NCBI GenBank assembly: GCA_965602635.1
Contig: CBFCZU010000098.1
Span: 1-14,558, forward strand
From: CBFCZU01 sp965602635
GTDB taxonomy: Bacteria; Planctomycetota; Phycisphaerae; SM23-33
DNA: 14,558 nucleotides
Direction of reading: 5' to 3'
Position 1 is the stretch's first letter, and every line of letters starts with the position of its first letter. Shown here in pieces: positions 1 through 7,122 of this stretch. The notes below the pieces were generated by a model that had not been told where the DNA came from, did no database searches, and was given only the letters and a program-made list of their open reading frames with translations. Both the position numbers and the translations under genes were made by a program.

Positions 1-36
1 CGGCAGGGAGAGTATGGTCCTGGTCAAGACGGTCCT

Positions 37-327
37 ATGGTCCAAGGCGAACTAAAGTCGCTCCGCATCACACTCGAGGCGAGGGAAGGTGGCATCCTCG
101 GCTACGTGTACCTGGCGGATATCGCACCCGGCCAGGCAAAGGAGACCGTTGAGGTCGAGCCCAATGCAATCATGGCGGACTACGATGCCGCGGGCAATCT
201 CCTGGGTGTAGAGTTCCTCGCTGCCGAGCGAGCCGACGCGGCAGTAATGCGGGGGTTGGCCGAGAAGCTCAAGGCACCTGAGCTGGCCGGGATAGATCTG
301 GCCCAGATGTGCAAGAGCCCCGCCTGA
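37..327 (+). CDS. DUF2283-like small protein, possibly 5'-truncated
   Basis: Small soluble protein of 96 residues if read from the ATG at 37. The central part has the DUF2283 pattern: a short beta-rich stretch ending in the DYDxxGxLxGVExL-type motif (residues about 46-63, with DYD and GVEFLAA visible). DUF2283 proteins are usually 60-90 residues long and have no known biochemical function; some lie near toxin-antitoxin genes, but no partner is visible here. No Shine-Dalgarno sequence precedes the ATG, and the frame is open back to base 1, so the true start may lie upstream of the window. The gene converges on the glycosyltransferase gene with a 32-bp gap and no clear terminator. The family call is moderately sure; the start is not. 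Confidence 0.6.
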   Translation: MVQGELKSLRITLEAREGGILGYVYLADIAPGQAKETVEVEPNAIMADYDAAGNLLGVEFLAAERADAAVMRGLAEKLKAPELAGIDLAQMCKSPA

Positions 328-359
328 GAGCAGTCCGCGTTGCCGGGTAATCCAAGCGT

Positions 360-1472
360 TCAGTCGGCGCCCACGGGTGCGCGCATCGCGTCGTGGTAGA
401 GTTGCACGAGTTGCTTAGCCATCTTGGCGGGGGAGTGGTGCTCCCGCAGGTGTGCCAGGGCGGCCTCGGCCAGGGAGCGTGCGGCGGCGCGGTCCTCCAG
501 GAGCGAGAAGAGCTTCACCGTCATTTCCGCCGAGTCCCCGGCCGGGAATACCAGCGCCGTCCGGTCCTCGATGACGAAATCGGCGGCCGGCGCCTCGGCG
601 GTGAGCACGGGCACGCCGGCGGCCATGGCCGTCAACAGCTCCACGTCCAGCCGCTGGGTGTGGGCCGGCGAGACGAAGATGTCCGCCGCCCTGAGTATCC
701 CGGCGAGCTGTGCCGGCTCCTGCCTGTCCACGAAGGTCAGGTCTTCCATGAGTTGCAGCTTCTCGGCCAGGCGCCGCAGACGCGCCTCGGCCCGCCCGCT
801 GCCGATCAGGAAGAAGACGCACTCCCGCTGAGCCTGCCTTAACTGGTCGAATGCCTCCAGCACGGCGGCGAAGGGCCCCAAGCGGTCCAGCCGCCCGGAG
901 GCGATTATCGCCGTTGCGTGGTTCGGATTGATGAAACAGGTAGCCGAGCGGACCTGATGAACGCCCGGGCGCAGGCGGCGGATCATCTCCGCCGGCGCGG
1001 CGTGCGATTCCACGAGCATCCGCTCGATAGGCGCGCTGGCGGCCAGCAGGAACCGGCAGCGGTGATCGCCCGCCCGGACGTCGTGCTTCAGCGAGCATGC
1101 GCCGGCGACGTATGCCAGGTCCGCCTCGGCGGCCAGTTGCCTGGTCAATGGCAGGGCGCTGCCGTCCAAGGCATGCAGCAGCCCCACGCCGGCCGACTCG
1201 AGCTGCCCTGTCAGCGCCTCGACCATTCGGCGCCGCAGGAAGGACATGCGCGCCGGGCCGTATTCGATGACTCGTAGCGGCGGGACGGGCAGCTTCTGGA
1301 GGTTCGTCCCGGCCGGGCATATCAGGCTCACCGGCATCGGCACGTCGAGAAGCCCGACCACCAGGTGACGCAACACCGCCCCAAGGTCGTCGCGCGTCTG
1401 GCTCCCGGCCACGAGGGCCACGTGAGCCGCCTTTGCGGGCGCGCCAGCGCTGTTCGCCGCTGCCTGCGACAT
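360..1472 (-). CDS. GT4-like glycosyltransferase with degenerate EX7E motif
   Basis: A 370-residue protein with the two-domain layout of GT-B fold, family 4 (group 1) glycosyltransferases, which move sugars from nucleotide-sugar donors to lipids, proteins or glycans at the cytoplasmic face. The donor-binding half begins near residue 190 (SGRLDRLGPF), continues with FFLIGSGRAEARL (about 221-233) and reaches ADIFVSPA and AMAAGVPVL (about 263-290). In active GT4 enzymes this last region carries EX7E; here both positions appear altered (HTQRLDVELLTAMAAG, with T where the second Glu normally sits before AMA), so catalysis is doubtful. No signal peptide or membrane segment is seen. The frame stays open to 1634, but residues before 1472 look non-coding. 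The chosen ATG is preceded by GGGGGAG at long spacing and by a TACAAT box only 6 bases away. The gene is divergent from the kinase gene. The acceptor is unknown. Confidence 0.75.
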   Translation of the reverse strand: MSQAAANSAGAPAKAAHVALVAGSQTRDDLGAVLRHLVVGLLDVPMPVSLICPAGTNLQKLPVPPLRVIEYGPARMSFLRRRMVEALTGQLESAGVGLLHALDGSALPLTRQLAAEADLAYVAGACSLKHDVRAGDHRCRFLLAASAPIERMLVESHAAPAEMIRRLRPGVHQVRSATCFINPNHATAIIASGRLDRLGPFAAVLEAFDQLRQAQRECVFFLIGSGRAEARLRRLAEKLQLMEDLTFVDRQEPAQLAGILRAADIFVSPAHTQRLDVELLTAMAAGVPVLTAEAPAADFVIEDRTALVFPAGDSAEMTVKLFSLLEDRAAARSLAEAALAHLREHHSPAKMAKQLVQLYHDAMRAPVGAD

Positions 1473-1478
1473 GCAAGT

Positions 1479-1484
1479 ATTGTA
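1479..1484 (-). promoter_or_regulatory. candidate -10 box (TACAAT) of the glycosyltransferase gene
   Basis: On the minus strand TACAAT (5 of 6 match to TATAAT) ends 6 bases before the chosen ATG at 1472. If used, transcription would begin at or next to the start codon, giving a leaderless mRNA. No convincing -35 box is seen at 16-18 bases upstream. This is a pattern match only. Confidence 0.3.
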
Positions 1485-1583
1485 TCTCCCCCGGGGCCCC
1501 GCGAAAAAGCCTCGTCTGGCCGGACGAGCGACTGTTTCCACCGGCCGGGCGGCGCCGAAAATCGCCCTCTGGGCATCGGGGCG

Positions 1584-1592
1584 TGTTAGAAT
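1584..1592 (+). promoter_or_regulatory. candidate extended -10 promoter for the kinase gene
   Basis: TGTTAGAAT combines an extended -10 TG, one spacer base and TAGAAT (5 of 6 match). It lies about 70 bases before the kinase start in the divergent intergenic region. The -35 position is poor, which is usual for extended -10 promoters. Read from sequence; not proven. Confidence 0.35.
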
Positions 1593-1654
1593 ACCCCGCG
1601 GCAGCCCGGCATTGCGGCGGGATCGCGCATCCATGGTCTTCCCTGACGGGTGAT

Positions 1655-1659
1655 GAGGT
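1655..1659 (+). promoter_or_regulatory. ribosome binding site deciding the kinase start
   Basis: GAGGT lies 5 bases before the ATG at 1665. The earlier in-frame GTG (1650) and ATG (1653) have no Shine-Dalgarno match, and the ATG at 1653 precedes this site itself. This favours 1665 as the start. Confidence 0.5.
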
Positions 1660-1664
1660 ACGAC

Positions 1665-4600
1665 ATGAAGGACAAGAAGGCAGCCCGAGGCGAACGAGCC
1701 GAGGGCCAGGATCTACGCCGGCGCGTCGCGGACCTGGAGGCCGACTGCGAGAGGCTGGAACTCGCCAACAAGGCCCTGCAGGCTTCCGAGGCGAACTGGC
1801 GGTCCCTGACGGAGAATGCCCCCGACATCGTCATAACCGCGGACCGTGAGGGCACGATCCTGTTCGTCAATCACACCATCCCGGGCCTGACACCGGAGGA
1901 GGTAGTGGGAACCAGCGTTTACGACTACGTGTCACCCGAGCATCATGACACGCTCAAGACGAGTTTCGAGCGCGTCTTCAGAACCGGCGAGGGCGCCACC
2001 TATGAGCTCGCCGGGGCCGGGCCTCACGGCGCCACTGCGTGGTATCGCAGTTGCGTCGGCCCCATCAAACGTGATGGAAAGGTCGTCGGCGTGACGGTGA
2101 TCACCAGAGGCATCACCGAGGACAAGGAAGCCGAGCAAGCCCTCGAGCAGAGCGAAGCGCTCCTTCGCGCGGTGCTTTCGTCGGCGCAGGGGACGATCAT
2201 CGGCGTCTTCGACCGGGAGTGCAAACAGCTGTTCGTGGGGATGCCGCCAGAGCTGGAACGGCGGTTCGGCTTCACCGCGGAACAAGCCGTGGGCAAATCA
2301 CTGAGGGACCTGCTCCCGGCCCCAGACGCCGAAAAAAGGATTGCGGCGATTGAGGGTGTCTTCCGGACCGGCACGCCGGTGCGATTCGAGGGTCCGGCTG
2401 ACGCTCCGAGCGGACCGGTGTGGGAGGAGGCGTTGCTTTCTCCCGTGAAAGATGCATCGGGCCAGATCTCGGCAGTGGTTGCCTTTGTTCGGGACATCAC
2501 GGAGCAGAGGCGAGCACATGAACAGCTCGCAGAACAGAGGCAGTTGCTGAACAACATCCTGCGGCATATCCCCCACGGCGTCTTCTGGAAGGACAGGCAC
2601 TCGGTTTACCTCGGCTGCAACGACAACTTCGCCAAGGCCGCCCGGCTTAACTCGCCCGAGGACGTTGTCGGCAAGACGGACGCCGATCTGGCTGGCCGGG
2701 CCGAACACGCGGCGAAGTACGCCAGGGACGATCGGCAGGTTGTAGAGACCGAGAAGCCCATACTCGGCAGGGAGGAGACCCTGCGTGCGCCTGACGGGAC
2801 GGCCAGGACCGTGCTCGCCAGCAAGGTGCCGCTGCGTGACGCCGCGGGGGAGGTGATGGGCATTCTCGGCATCTTCACGGACATCACCGAGCGCAAGGCA
2901 GCCGTGCAGGCCCTGCGGAGGTCGAAGCAGAGGTTCCAGGACATCATTGACAACACCTGGGACATCGTTTTCGAGGTCGACCCGGAGGGCAATTACACCT
3001 TCTTGAACAAGGCCGGCGAAAGGGTCACCGGCTACCCGATGGAAATACTGCTCACCATGAACATGCGGGATCTGGTCGCGCCGGAGTACCTGGTGGAGGT
3101 CTTCCGGCGAATGGCCCGGAGGATCCGTGGCGATCCGCTCCCTCAGCCGTTCGACTTTGACATGCTCCACCGGGACGGTCACAGGGTCCGCCTGGAACTG
3201 ACCACCACGGGCGTGGAGAAAGAAGGCAAGCTGGTCGCCGTCCAGGGGATCGCCCGGGACGTCACTCAGCGCGTCCGGGCCGAAGAGGAACTGCGCCGTA
3301 GCGAGGAGGCCGGACGCCGCTTCCGCGCGCAGCTTACCGCCCTGCACGAAGTGACCATTGAGCTGTCGATGACCGACTCGCTGGACGACCTGTGCCGCCA
3401 CGCCGTGGAGCTGGGCCGAAGCAAGCTGGGCTTCGACCGCCTGGGATTGTGGTTCACCACGGATGAGCCCCGCGTGTTGGCCGGCTCCTTCGGCATCGAT
3501 GAGCACGGCAATCTCCGGGACGAGCGCGGCAGCCGGGTGAACATCGCCGGCGACCGCCTGGCCGACGAGATCATCAGCAAGAAGACAGTAGTGGCCGTCG
3601 TTGAGGATGCCGTCATATACGATTTCGAGGAGAGGCCTGTCGGGAAGGCGACGCGCGTCGTCGGGGCGCTGTGGGACGGGGACGACGTGCTGGGCTACCT
3701 CAGCACGGACAATCTCATCAGCAGGGAGGAGATCACCCCCAACCAGCGCGAGCTGCTGAGGCTGTATGCCTCCGCCCTGGGGCATCTCTGCTCGCGGAAG
3801 CGCGCCGAGGACGGTCTCCGCCGCAGCGAGGAAGCCGAGCGCAATTTCCGTTCCCGGCTGACGGCGCTGCACGAGGTGACTGTCGAGCTTTCCGCGGCCG
3901 GAAGCTTCGATGAACTGTGCCGCCGTGCCGTGGAGCTGGGCCGCAGCAGGCTTGGCTTCGACCGCCTGGGCACGTGGTTCCTGGAGGAACCGCCCAATAC
4001 CGTCCGGGGCGGTTTCGGCACCGACGAGCACGGCCGGATAAGCGACGAGCGCGCCGTGACCGGGCCGGTGGCCGAAGGGACGCTGATGTGGCAGGCCATT
4101 ACCGAGGAGCTGCCGTTCGGCCTGATTGAAGACACCGAGCTGCTCAAGGCGGAGGGGAAGGTGGTGGGGCGCGGCACGCTGGCCATGGCCTCGCTGTGGG
4201 ACGGCGAAAGGGTTATCGGATGCATCTGCATGGACAATCTGCTTCAGGGCAAGCCAGTGACCCGGGCGGACGGGGAACTGCTGAGATTGTACGCCTCGCT
4301 CCTGGGCCACCTCTGCTCCCGTCAGAAGGCCGAGGAGGAGCTCCGCCGTAGCGAGGAAGCCGAGCGCAATTTCGGTTCCCGGCTGACGGCGCTGCACGAG
4401 ATGACCGTCGAGCTTTCTATGGCCGAAAGCTTCGACGAACTGTGCCGCCGCGCTGTGGAGCTGGGCCGCAGCAGGCTGGGCTTCGATCGTCTGGGCACGT
4501 GGTTCCTGGACGAGTCGCCCAATACTGTCAGGGGCGGCTTCGGCACCGACGAGCACGGGCAGATAAGCGACGATCGCTCTGAGGTGTGGCCGGTGGCCGA

Positions 4601-5882
4601 AGGGACGCTGATGTGGCGGGTGATCACCGAGGAGGTGCCGTTCGGCCTGATCGAAGACAGCGAACTGCTCGACGCGGAGGGGAAGGTCGTGGGTCGCCGC
4701 ACGCTGGCCATGGCCTCGCTGTGGGACGGCGAACGCGTCATCGGATGCATCTGCATGGACAATCGGCTTCAGGGCAAGCCAGTGACCCGGGCGGACTGCG
4801 AACTGCTGAGATTGTACGCCTCGCTCCTGGGCCACCTCTGCTCCCGCCAGCAGGCCGAGGAGGAGCTGCTCGTCAGGAACAGCGCCATCCATTCCGCCAT
4901 CAATGCCATCGCCCTTGGCGACCTGGACGGGTGCCTCACCTACGTGAATCCCTCCTTCCTCAGGCTGTGGGGGTACGACAGCGAAGATGAGGTGTTGGGC
5001 AGGCCGTCGGTTTCCTTCTGGCGCGCGCCGGAAGAGGCCGCAAAGGTTGTCGAGGTGCTGCGAGCCGAGGGGAACTGGACGGGCGAGCTGACGGCCCTGC
5101 GGAAGGACGGCACGACCTTCGACGTGGAGGTTTCGACCAGCATGGTTGCCGACGAAGCGGGCCAGCCGATCTGCCGGATGGGCTCCTTCTTGGACATCAG
5201 CGAGCGCAAGCGCGCCGAGCGGGCCATGCGCACCGCACAGAGGAAGCTCATGACGGCCAGGGAAGAGGAGCGCAGGCGCCTGGCGAGTGAGCTGCACGAC
5301 TCCGTCGGGCAAGGGCTGATCGCCATGCAACTGACCCTCGGGGCTGCCTTGGCCGGGCGGTCCGAAAACTCCATCGCCGAGGGGGCGGAGCGCACCCGGG
5401 CGCAGTGCGATGCCCTGGTCCAGGAGGTCCGCGCCATCGGGCGGGGGCTCTACCCGGCCACGCTGGAGTCGATAGGGCTGGAGGCGGCGCTTCGCCAGCT
5501 TGGGAGGGACTTCGAACCCCAGACGGAAGTCGTGGTGCATTGGAGCAAGCACTGCCAGCCCGGCAGCATGAGGGAGGATGTGGACATCGCGCTGTTCCGC
5601 ATCGGCCAGGAGGCCGTCGCCAACGCCGTCCGGCACGGGAAGGCCGAACGGGTGGAGCTGAGCCTGGCTTGCCCCGAGGGCTATGCCGTCTTCACCGTCA
5701 CCGATAATGGATCCGGTTTCGATCCGGGCGCCGCCATGGGCAAGGGGCTGGGTCTGACGACCATGCAGGAGCGGGCCGAGGCGATCGGCGGGAAATTCGA
5801 CATCCATTCCCGCCCCGGGCAGACGATCGTCCGTGTGCGCGTGCCCGCCGAGCTGGCCCGCAACCCGGACTACAAGGAGTGA
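1665..5882 (+). CDS. Soluble multi-PAS/multi-GAF sensor histidine kinase (NarX/DegS type)
   Basis: A 1405-residue sensor kinase expected to autophosphorylate on His and pass the phosphate to a NarL/LuxR-type response regulator. Order of domains: N-terminal coiled coil (about 5-45), PAS1 (47-160), PAS2 (165-280), PAS3 (292-415), PAS4 (423-540), three GAF units of 175 residues (544-718, 719-893, 894-1068), PAS5 (1069-1190), HisKA_3 and HATPase_c. PAS domains end in the usual DITE(R/Q)-type linkers. The H-box is ASELHDSVGQG with His1211. The ATPase shows the N-box QEAVANAVRHG (Asn1320), DNGSG (1347-1351) and GKGLGL (1359-1364). HisKA_3 plus this ATPase is typical of kinases that signal to NarL-family regulators. 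No signal peptide or membrane helix is visible, so it is cytoplasmic and probably senses small ligands, redox or gas through cofactors. No response regulator is in the window. The start at 1665 is chosen because GAGGT lies 5 bases upstream; GTG 1650 and ATG 1653 are alternatives. Confidence 0.93.
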   Translation: MKDKKAARGERAEGQDLRRRVADLEADCERLELANKALQASEANWRSLTENAPDIVITADREGTILFVNHTIPGLTPEEVVGTSVYDYVSPEHHDTLKTSFERVFRTGEGATYELAGAGPHGATAWYRSCVGPIKRDGKVVGVTVITRGITEDKEAEQALEQSEALLRAVLSSAQGTIIGVFDRECKQLFVGMPPELERRFGFTAEQAVGKSLRDLLPAPDAEKRIAAIEGVFRTGTPVRFEGPADAPSGPVWEEALLSPVKDASGQISAVVAFVRDITEQRRAHEQLAEQRQLLNNILRHIPHGVFWKDRHSVYLGCNDNFAKAARLNSPEDVVGKTDADLAGRAEHAAKYARDDRQVVETEKPILGREETLRAPDGTARTVLASKVPLRDAAGEVMGILGIFTDITERKAAVQALRRSKQRFQDIIDNTWDIVFEVDPEGNYTFLNKAGERVTGYPMEILLTMNMRDLVAPEYLVEVFRRMARRIRGDPLPQPFDFDMLHRDGHRVRLELTTTGVEKEGKLVAVQGIARDVTQRVRAEEELRRSEEAGRRFRAQLTALHEVTIELSMTDSLDDLCRHAVELGRSKLGFDRLGLWFTTDEPRVLAGSFGIDEHGNLRDERGSRVNIAGDRLADEIISKKTVVAVVEDAVIYDFEERPVGKATRVVGALWDGDDVLGYLSTDNLISREEITPNQRELLRLYASALGHLCSRKRAEDGLRRSEEAERNFRSRLTALHEVTVELSAAGSFDELCRRAVELGRSRLGFDRLGTWFLEEPPNTVRGGFGTDEHGRISDERAVTGPVAEGTLMWQAITEELPFGLIEDTELLKAEGKVVGRGTLAMASLWDGERVIGCICMDNLLQGKPVTRADGELLRLYASLLGHLCSRQKAEEELRRSEEAERNFGSRLTALHEMTVELSMAESFDELCRRAVELGRSRLGFDRLGTWFLDESPNTVRGGFGTDEHGQISDDRSEVWPVAEGTLMWRVITEEVPFGLIEDSELLDAEGKVVGRRTLAMASLWDGERVIGCICMDNRLQGKPVTRADCELLRLYASLLGHLCSRQQAEEELLVRNSAIHSAINAIALGDLDGCLTYVNPSFLRLWGYDSEDEVLGRPSVSFWRAPEEAAKVVEVLRAEGNWTGELTALRKDGTTFDVEVSTSMVADEAGQPICRMGSFLDISERKRAERAMRTAQRKLMTAREEERRRLASELHDSVGQGLIAMQLTLGAALAGRSENSIAEGAERTRAQCDALVQEVRAIGRGLYPATLESIGLEAALRQLGRDFEPQTEVVVHWSKHCQPGSMREDVDIALFRIGQEAVANAVRHGKAERVELSLACPEGYAVFTVTDNGSGFDPGAAMGKGLGLTTMQERAEAIGGKFDIHSRPGQTIVRVRVPAELARNPDYKE
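3294..4868 (+). repeat. Three tandem 525-bp units encoding GAF modules
   Basis: The string CGCCGNAGCGAGGA recurs at 3294, 3819 and 4344, exactly 525 bases (175 codons) apart, and marks three in-frame tandem units. Units 2 and 3 differ at about 21 of about 172 residues by eye, and long runs of bases are identical. Unit 1 is clearly related (LTALHEVT, ELGRSKLGFDRLG, LLRLYASALGHLCSR) but much more diverged. Each unit is a short RRSEEA-type linker helix plus one GAF domain. This reads as an old duplication followed by a recent one, or by gene conversion between units 2 and 3. Confidence 0.92.
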
Positions 5883-5984
5883 TCTCCCGCGCCCGCCGCG
5901 GGGGGGGCCGCGCCGGCCGATGGTGCAATGCCGCCGGAAGGCCCGAGCAGGGCGTTCTGCGGAACCAGGCGGAGGAATGTGGCC

Positions 5985-6464
5985 ATGGCTGAAATACCGA
6001 TCGTGTACTACTCGCGAACGGGCAAGACCCGACTGATCGCCGAGAAGCTCGCATCCCTCCTGGGAGGCCGAATCGAGGAGATCCGCGAGCAGAAGGACCG
6101 CTCCGGCGTCCGCGGCTTCCTCGGCGGCGGCAAGGACGCCCTGTTCGGCAAGCCGACCGTGCTCACCAGCGAGCATTCCGTCGAGGGCGTTGAGACAGTC
6201 GTCATCGGCATGCCGGTATGGGCGAACCGCCCACCGCCGGCCGTGCGGGCGTACCTCGACGCGGTGGACCTGGCCGGCAAGCGGGTCTGCGCCTTCTGCA
6301 CTCACGACGGCGGCGGAGGCAAGGGAACCTTTGCCGCTCTGGAGCGGTTGCTAGGCGGGCAGCTTCTGGAGACCATCGACTTCAAGAAGCCCAAGCCCGA
6401 CGACCCGGACCTCCTGGCCAGGCTCCAGGCATGGGCCGAGAAGGTGCGCAAGGCCGCTTCGTGA
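5985..6464 (+). CDS. Flavodoxin family protein
   Basis: A 159-residue protein of the flavodoxin fold, expected to bind FMN and carry electrons or act as a small NAD(P)H:quinone or iron-type reductase in the cytoplasm. It begins with the first beta strand and the phosphate-binding loop YYSRTGKT (residues 8-15, the S/T-x-T-G-x-T pattern), followed by helix TRLIAEKLA. The strand and loop VVIGMPVWANRPPPAV (72-87) and FCTHDGGGGKGTF (104-116) match the flavin-contact regions. The length is normal for short-chain flavodoxins. The start at 5985 is supported by GGAGGA at 5971-5976, 8 bases upstream; a longer in-frame start at 5928 lacks such a site. It lies 102 bp after the kinase gene on the same strand and may be cotranscribed with it. 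Electron donor and partner are unknown. Confidence 0.88.
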   Translation: MAEIPIVYYSRTGKTRLIAEKLASLLGGRIEEIREQKDRSGVRGFLGGGKDALFGKPTVLTSEHSVEGVETVVIGMPVWANRPPPAVRAYLDAVDLAGKRVCAFCTHDGGGGKGTFAALERLLGGQLLETIDFKKPKPDDPDLLARLQAWAEKVRKAAS

Positions 6465-6477
6465 GGCCGGGCCTCAC
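6461..6477. terminator. Palindrome at the convergent gene ends
   Basis: GTGAGGCCGGGCCTCAC is a perfect inverted repeat around one central base (7-bp stem, 3-base loop). It covers the flavodoxin stop codon (6462-6464) and the stop codon of the acetyltransferase (6474-6476 on the other strand). It is followed on the plus strand by a smaller hairpin (6479-6490). It could stop transcription from both sides, although neither side has a proper T-run. Confidence 0.45.
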
Positions 6478-7055
6478 CCTCGACCGAGGTCGAAATCATC
6501 GAGCAGGCTGGGCGCGAAGAGCTGCCGCAGGTCGCGCCACGCCTGGCGCTCCGTCTCGCTCCTGACCTCCGGGCGGAAGCCGAACTTCAGGTAGAGCCTG
6601 ATCGCCACGGTCCGGACCGACTCGGTGTGGAGGTTGGCGCGGGCGTAGCCCAGTTTCCGCAGCCGCGTCAGCACCGTCGTCATCAGCGGCTTGCCCAGCC
6701 CCTTGCCCTGCATCTCGGGCACGATCGCCACCCAGTGCACGCGGCCGGAGCTGGGGCCGTGCGTGTCGTCCGGCAGCCAGGCCGTCACCGTGCCGATCTC
6801 GACGCCGTCGGGGGCCAGCATGAAGTGCTGGCGCTCGGCCAGGACGGCCTCGTCGGTGCCGAACTCGCGCCTGAACACGGCCGGGTCGATCACGCCGTAG
6901 CGGTCGGAGCGCTTCCAGATATCCGTCCAGACCTCCTCGTCGCCGCCCCGGTAGCGCCGGAACGCGTATCCCGGGGGAAGCTCATAGTGGGGAAACTCGA
7001 CCAGGTCTTCCCGCCGCATGGCCACGGGGACGATGTTCTCTTTCTTCTCTGTCAT
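6474..7055 (-). CDS. GNAT family N-acetyltransferase
   Basis: A 193-residue member of the GNAT superfamily, which transfers an acyl group from acyl-CoA to an amine. Motif A is clear: VHWVAIVPEMQGKGLGKPLM (106-125), with the pyrophosphate-binding QGKGLG loop at 116-121. Motif B follows as AIRLYLKFGFRPEV (151-164). The N-terminal half (YAFRRYRGGDEEVW) resembles that of other single GNAT domains. It lies 67 bp downstream of the GH4 gene on the same strand, so it may be the distal gene of that transcript. The only SD-like stretch (GGAGA) is 13 bases before the ATG, so the start is only moderately supported. The acceptor substrate cannot be told from sequence. Confidence 0.87.
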   Translation of the reverse strand: MTEKKENIVPVAMRREDLVEFPHYELPPGYAFRRYRGGDEEVWTDIWKRSDRYGVIDPAVFRREFGTDEAVLAERQHFMLAPDGVEIGTVTAWLPDDTHGPSSGRVHWVAIVPEMQGKGLGKPLMTTVLTRLRKLGYARANLHTESVRTVAIRLYLKFGFRPEVRSETERQAWRDLRQLFAPSLLDDFDLGRG

Positions 7056-7122
7056 GGGGCTAGCAATGTCTCCAGGTCAGCGGGTCGGCCCGGTGCCGCG
7101 GGGGCTCGTCCCTGTCACAACG

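Noticed and set aside
2298..6305. Very long open frame (about 1335 codons) on the minus strand opposite the kinase gene
   Set aside because: It is a by-product of GC-rich codon bias. Its translation is low-complexity (rich in H, R, P, G, Q), it mirrors the repeated GAF units, and it has no domain motif. The plus-strand protein has clear PAS, GAF and kinase motifs.
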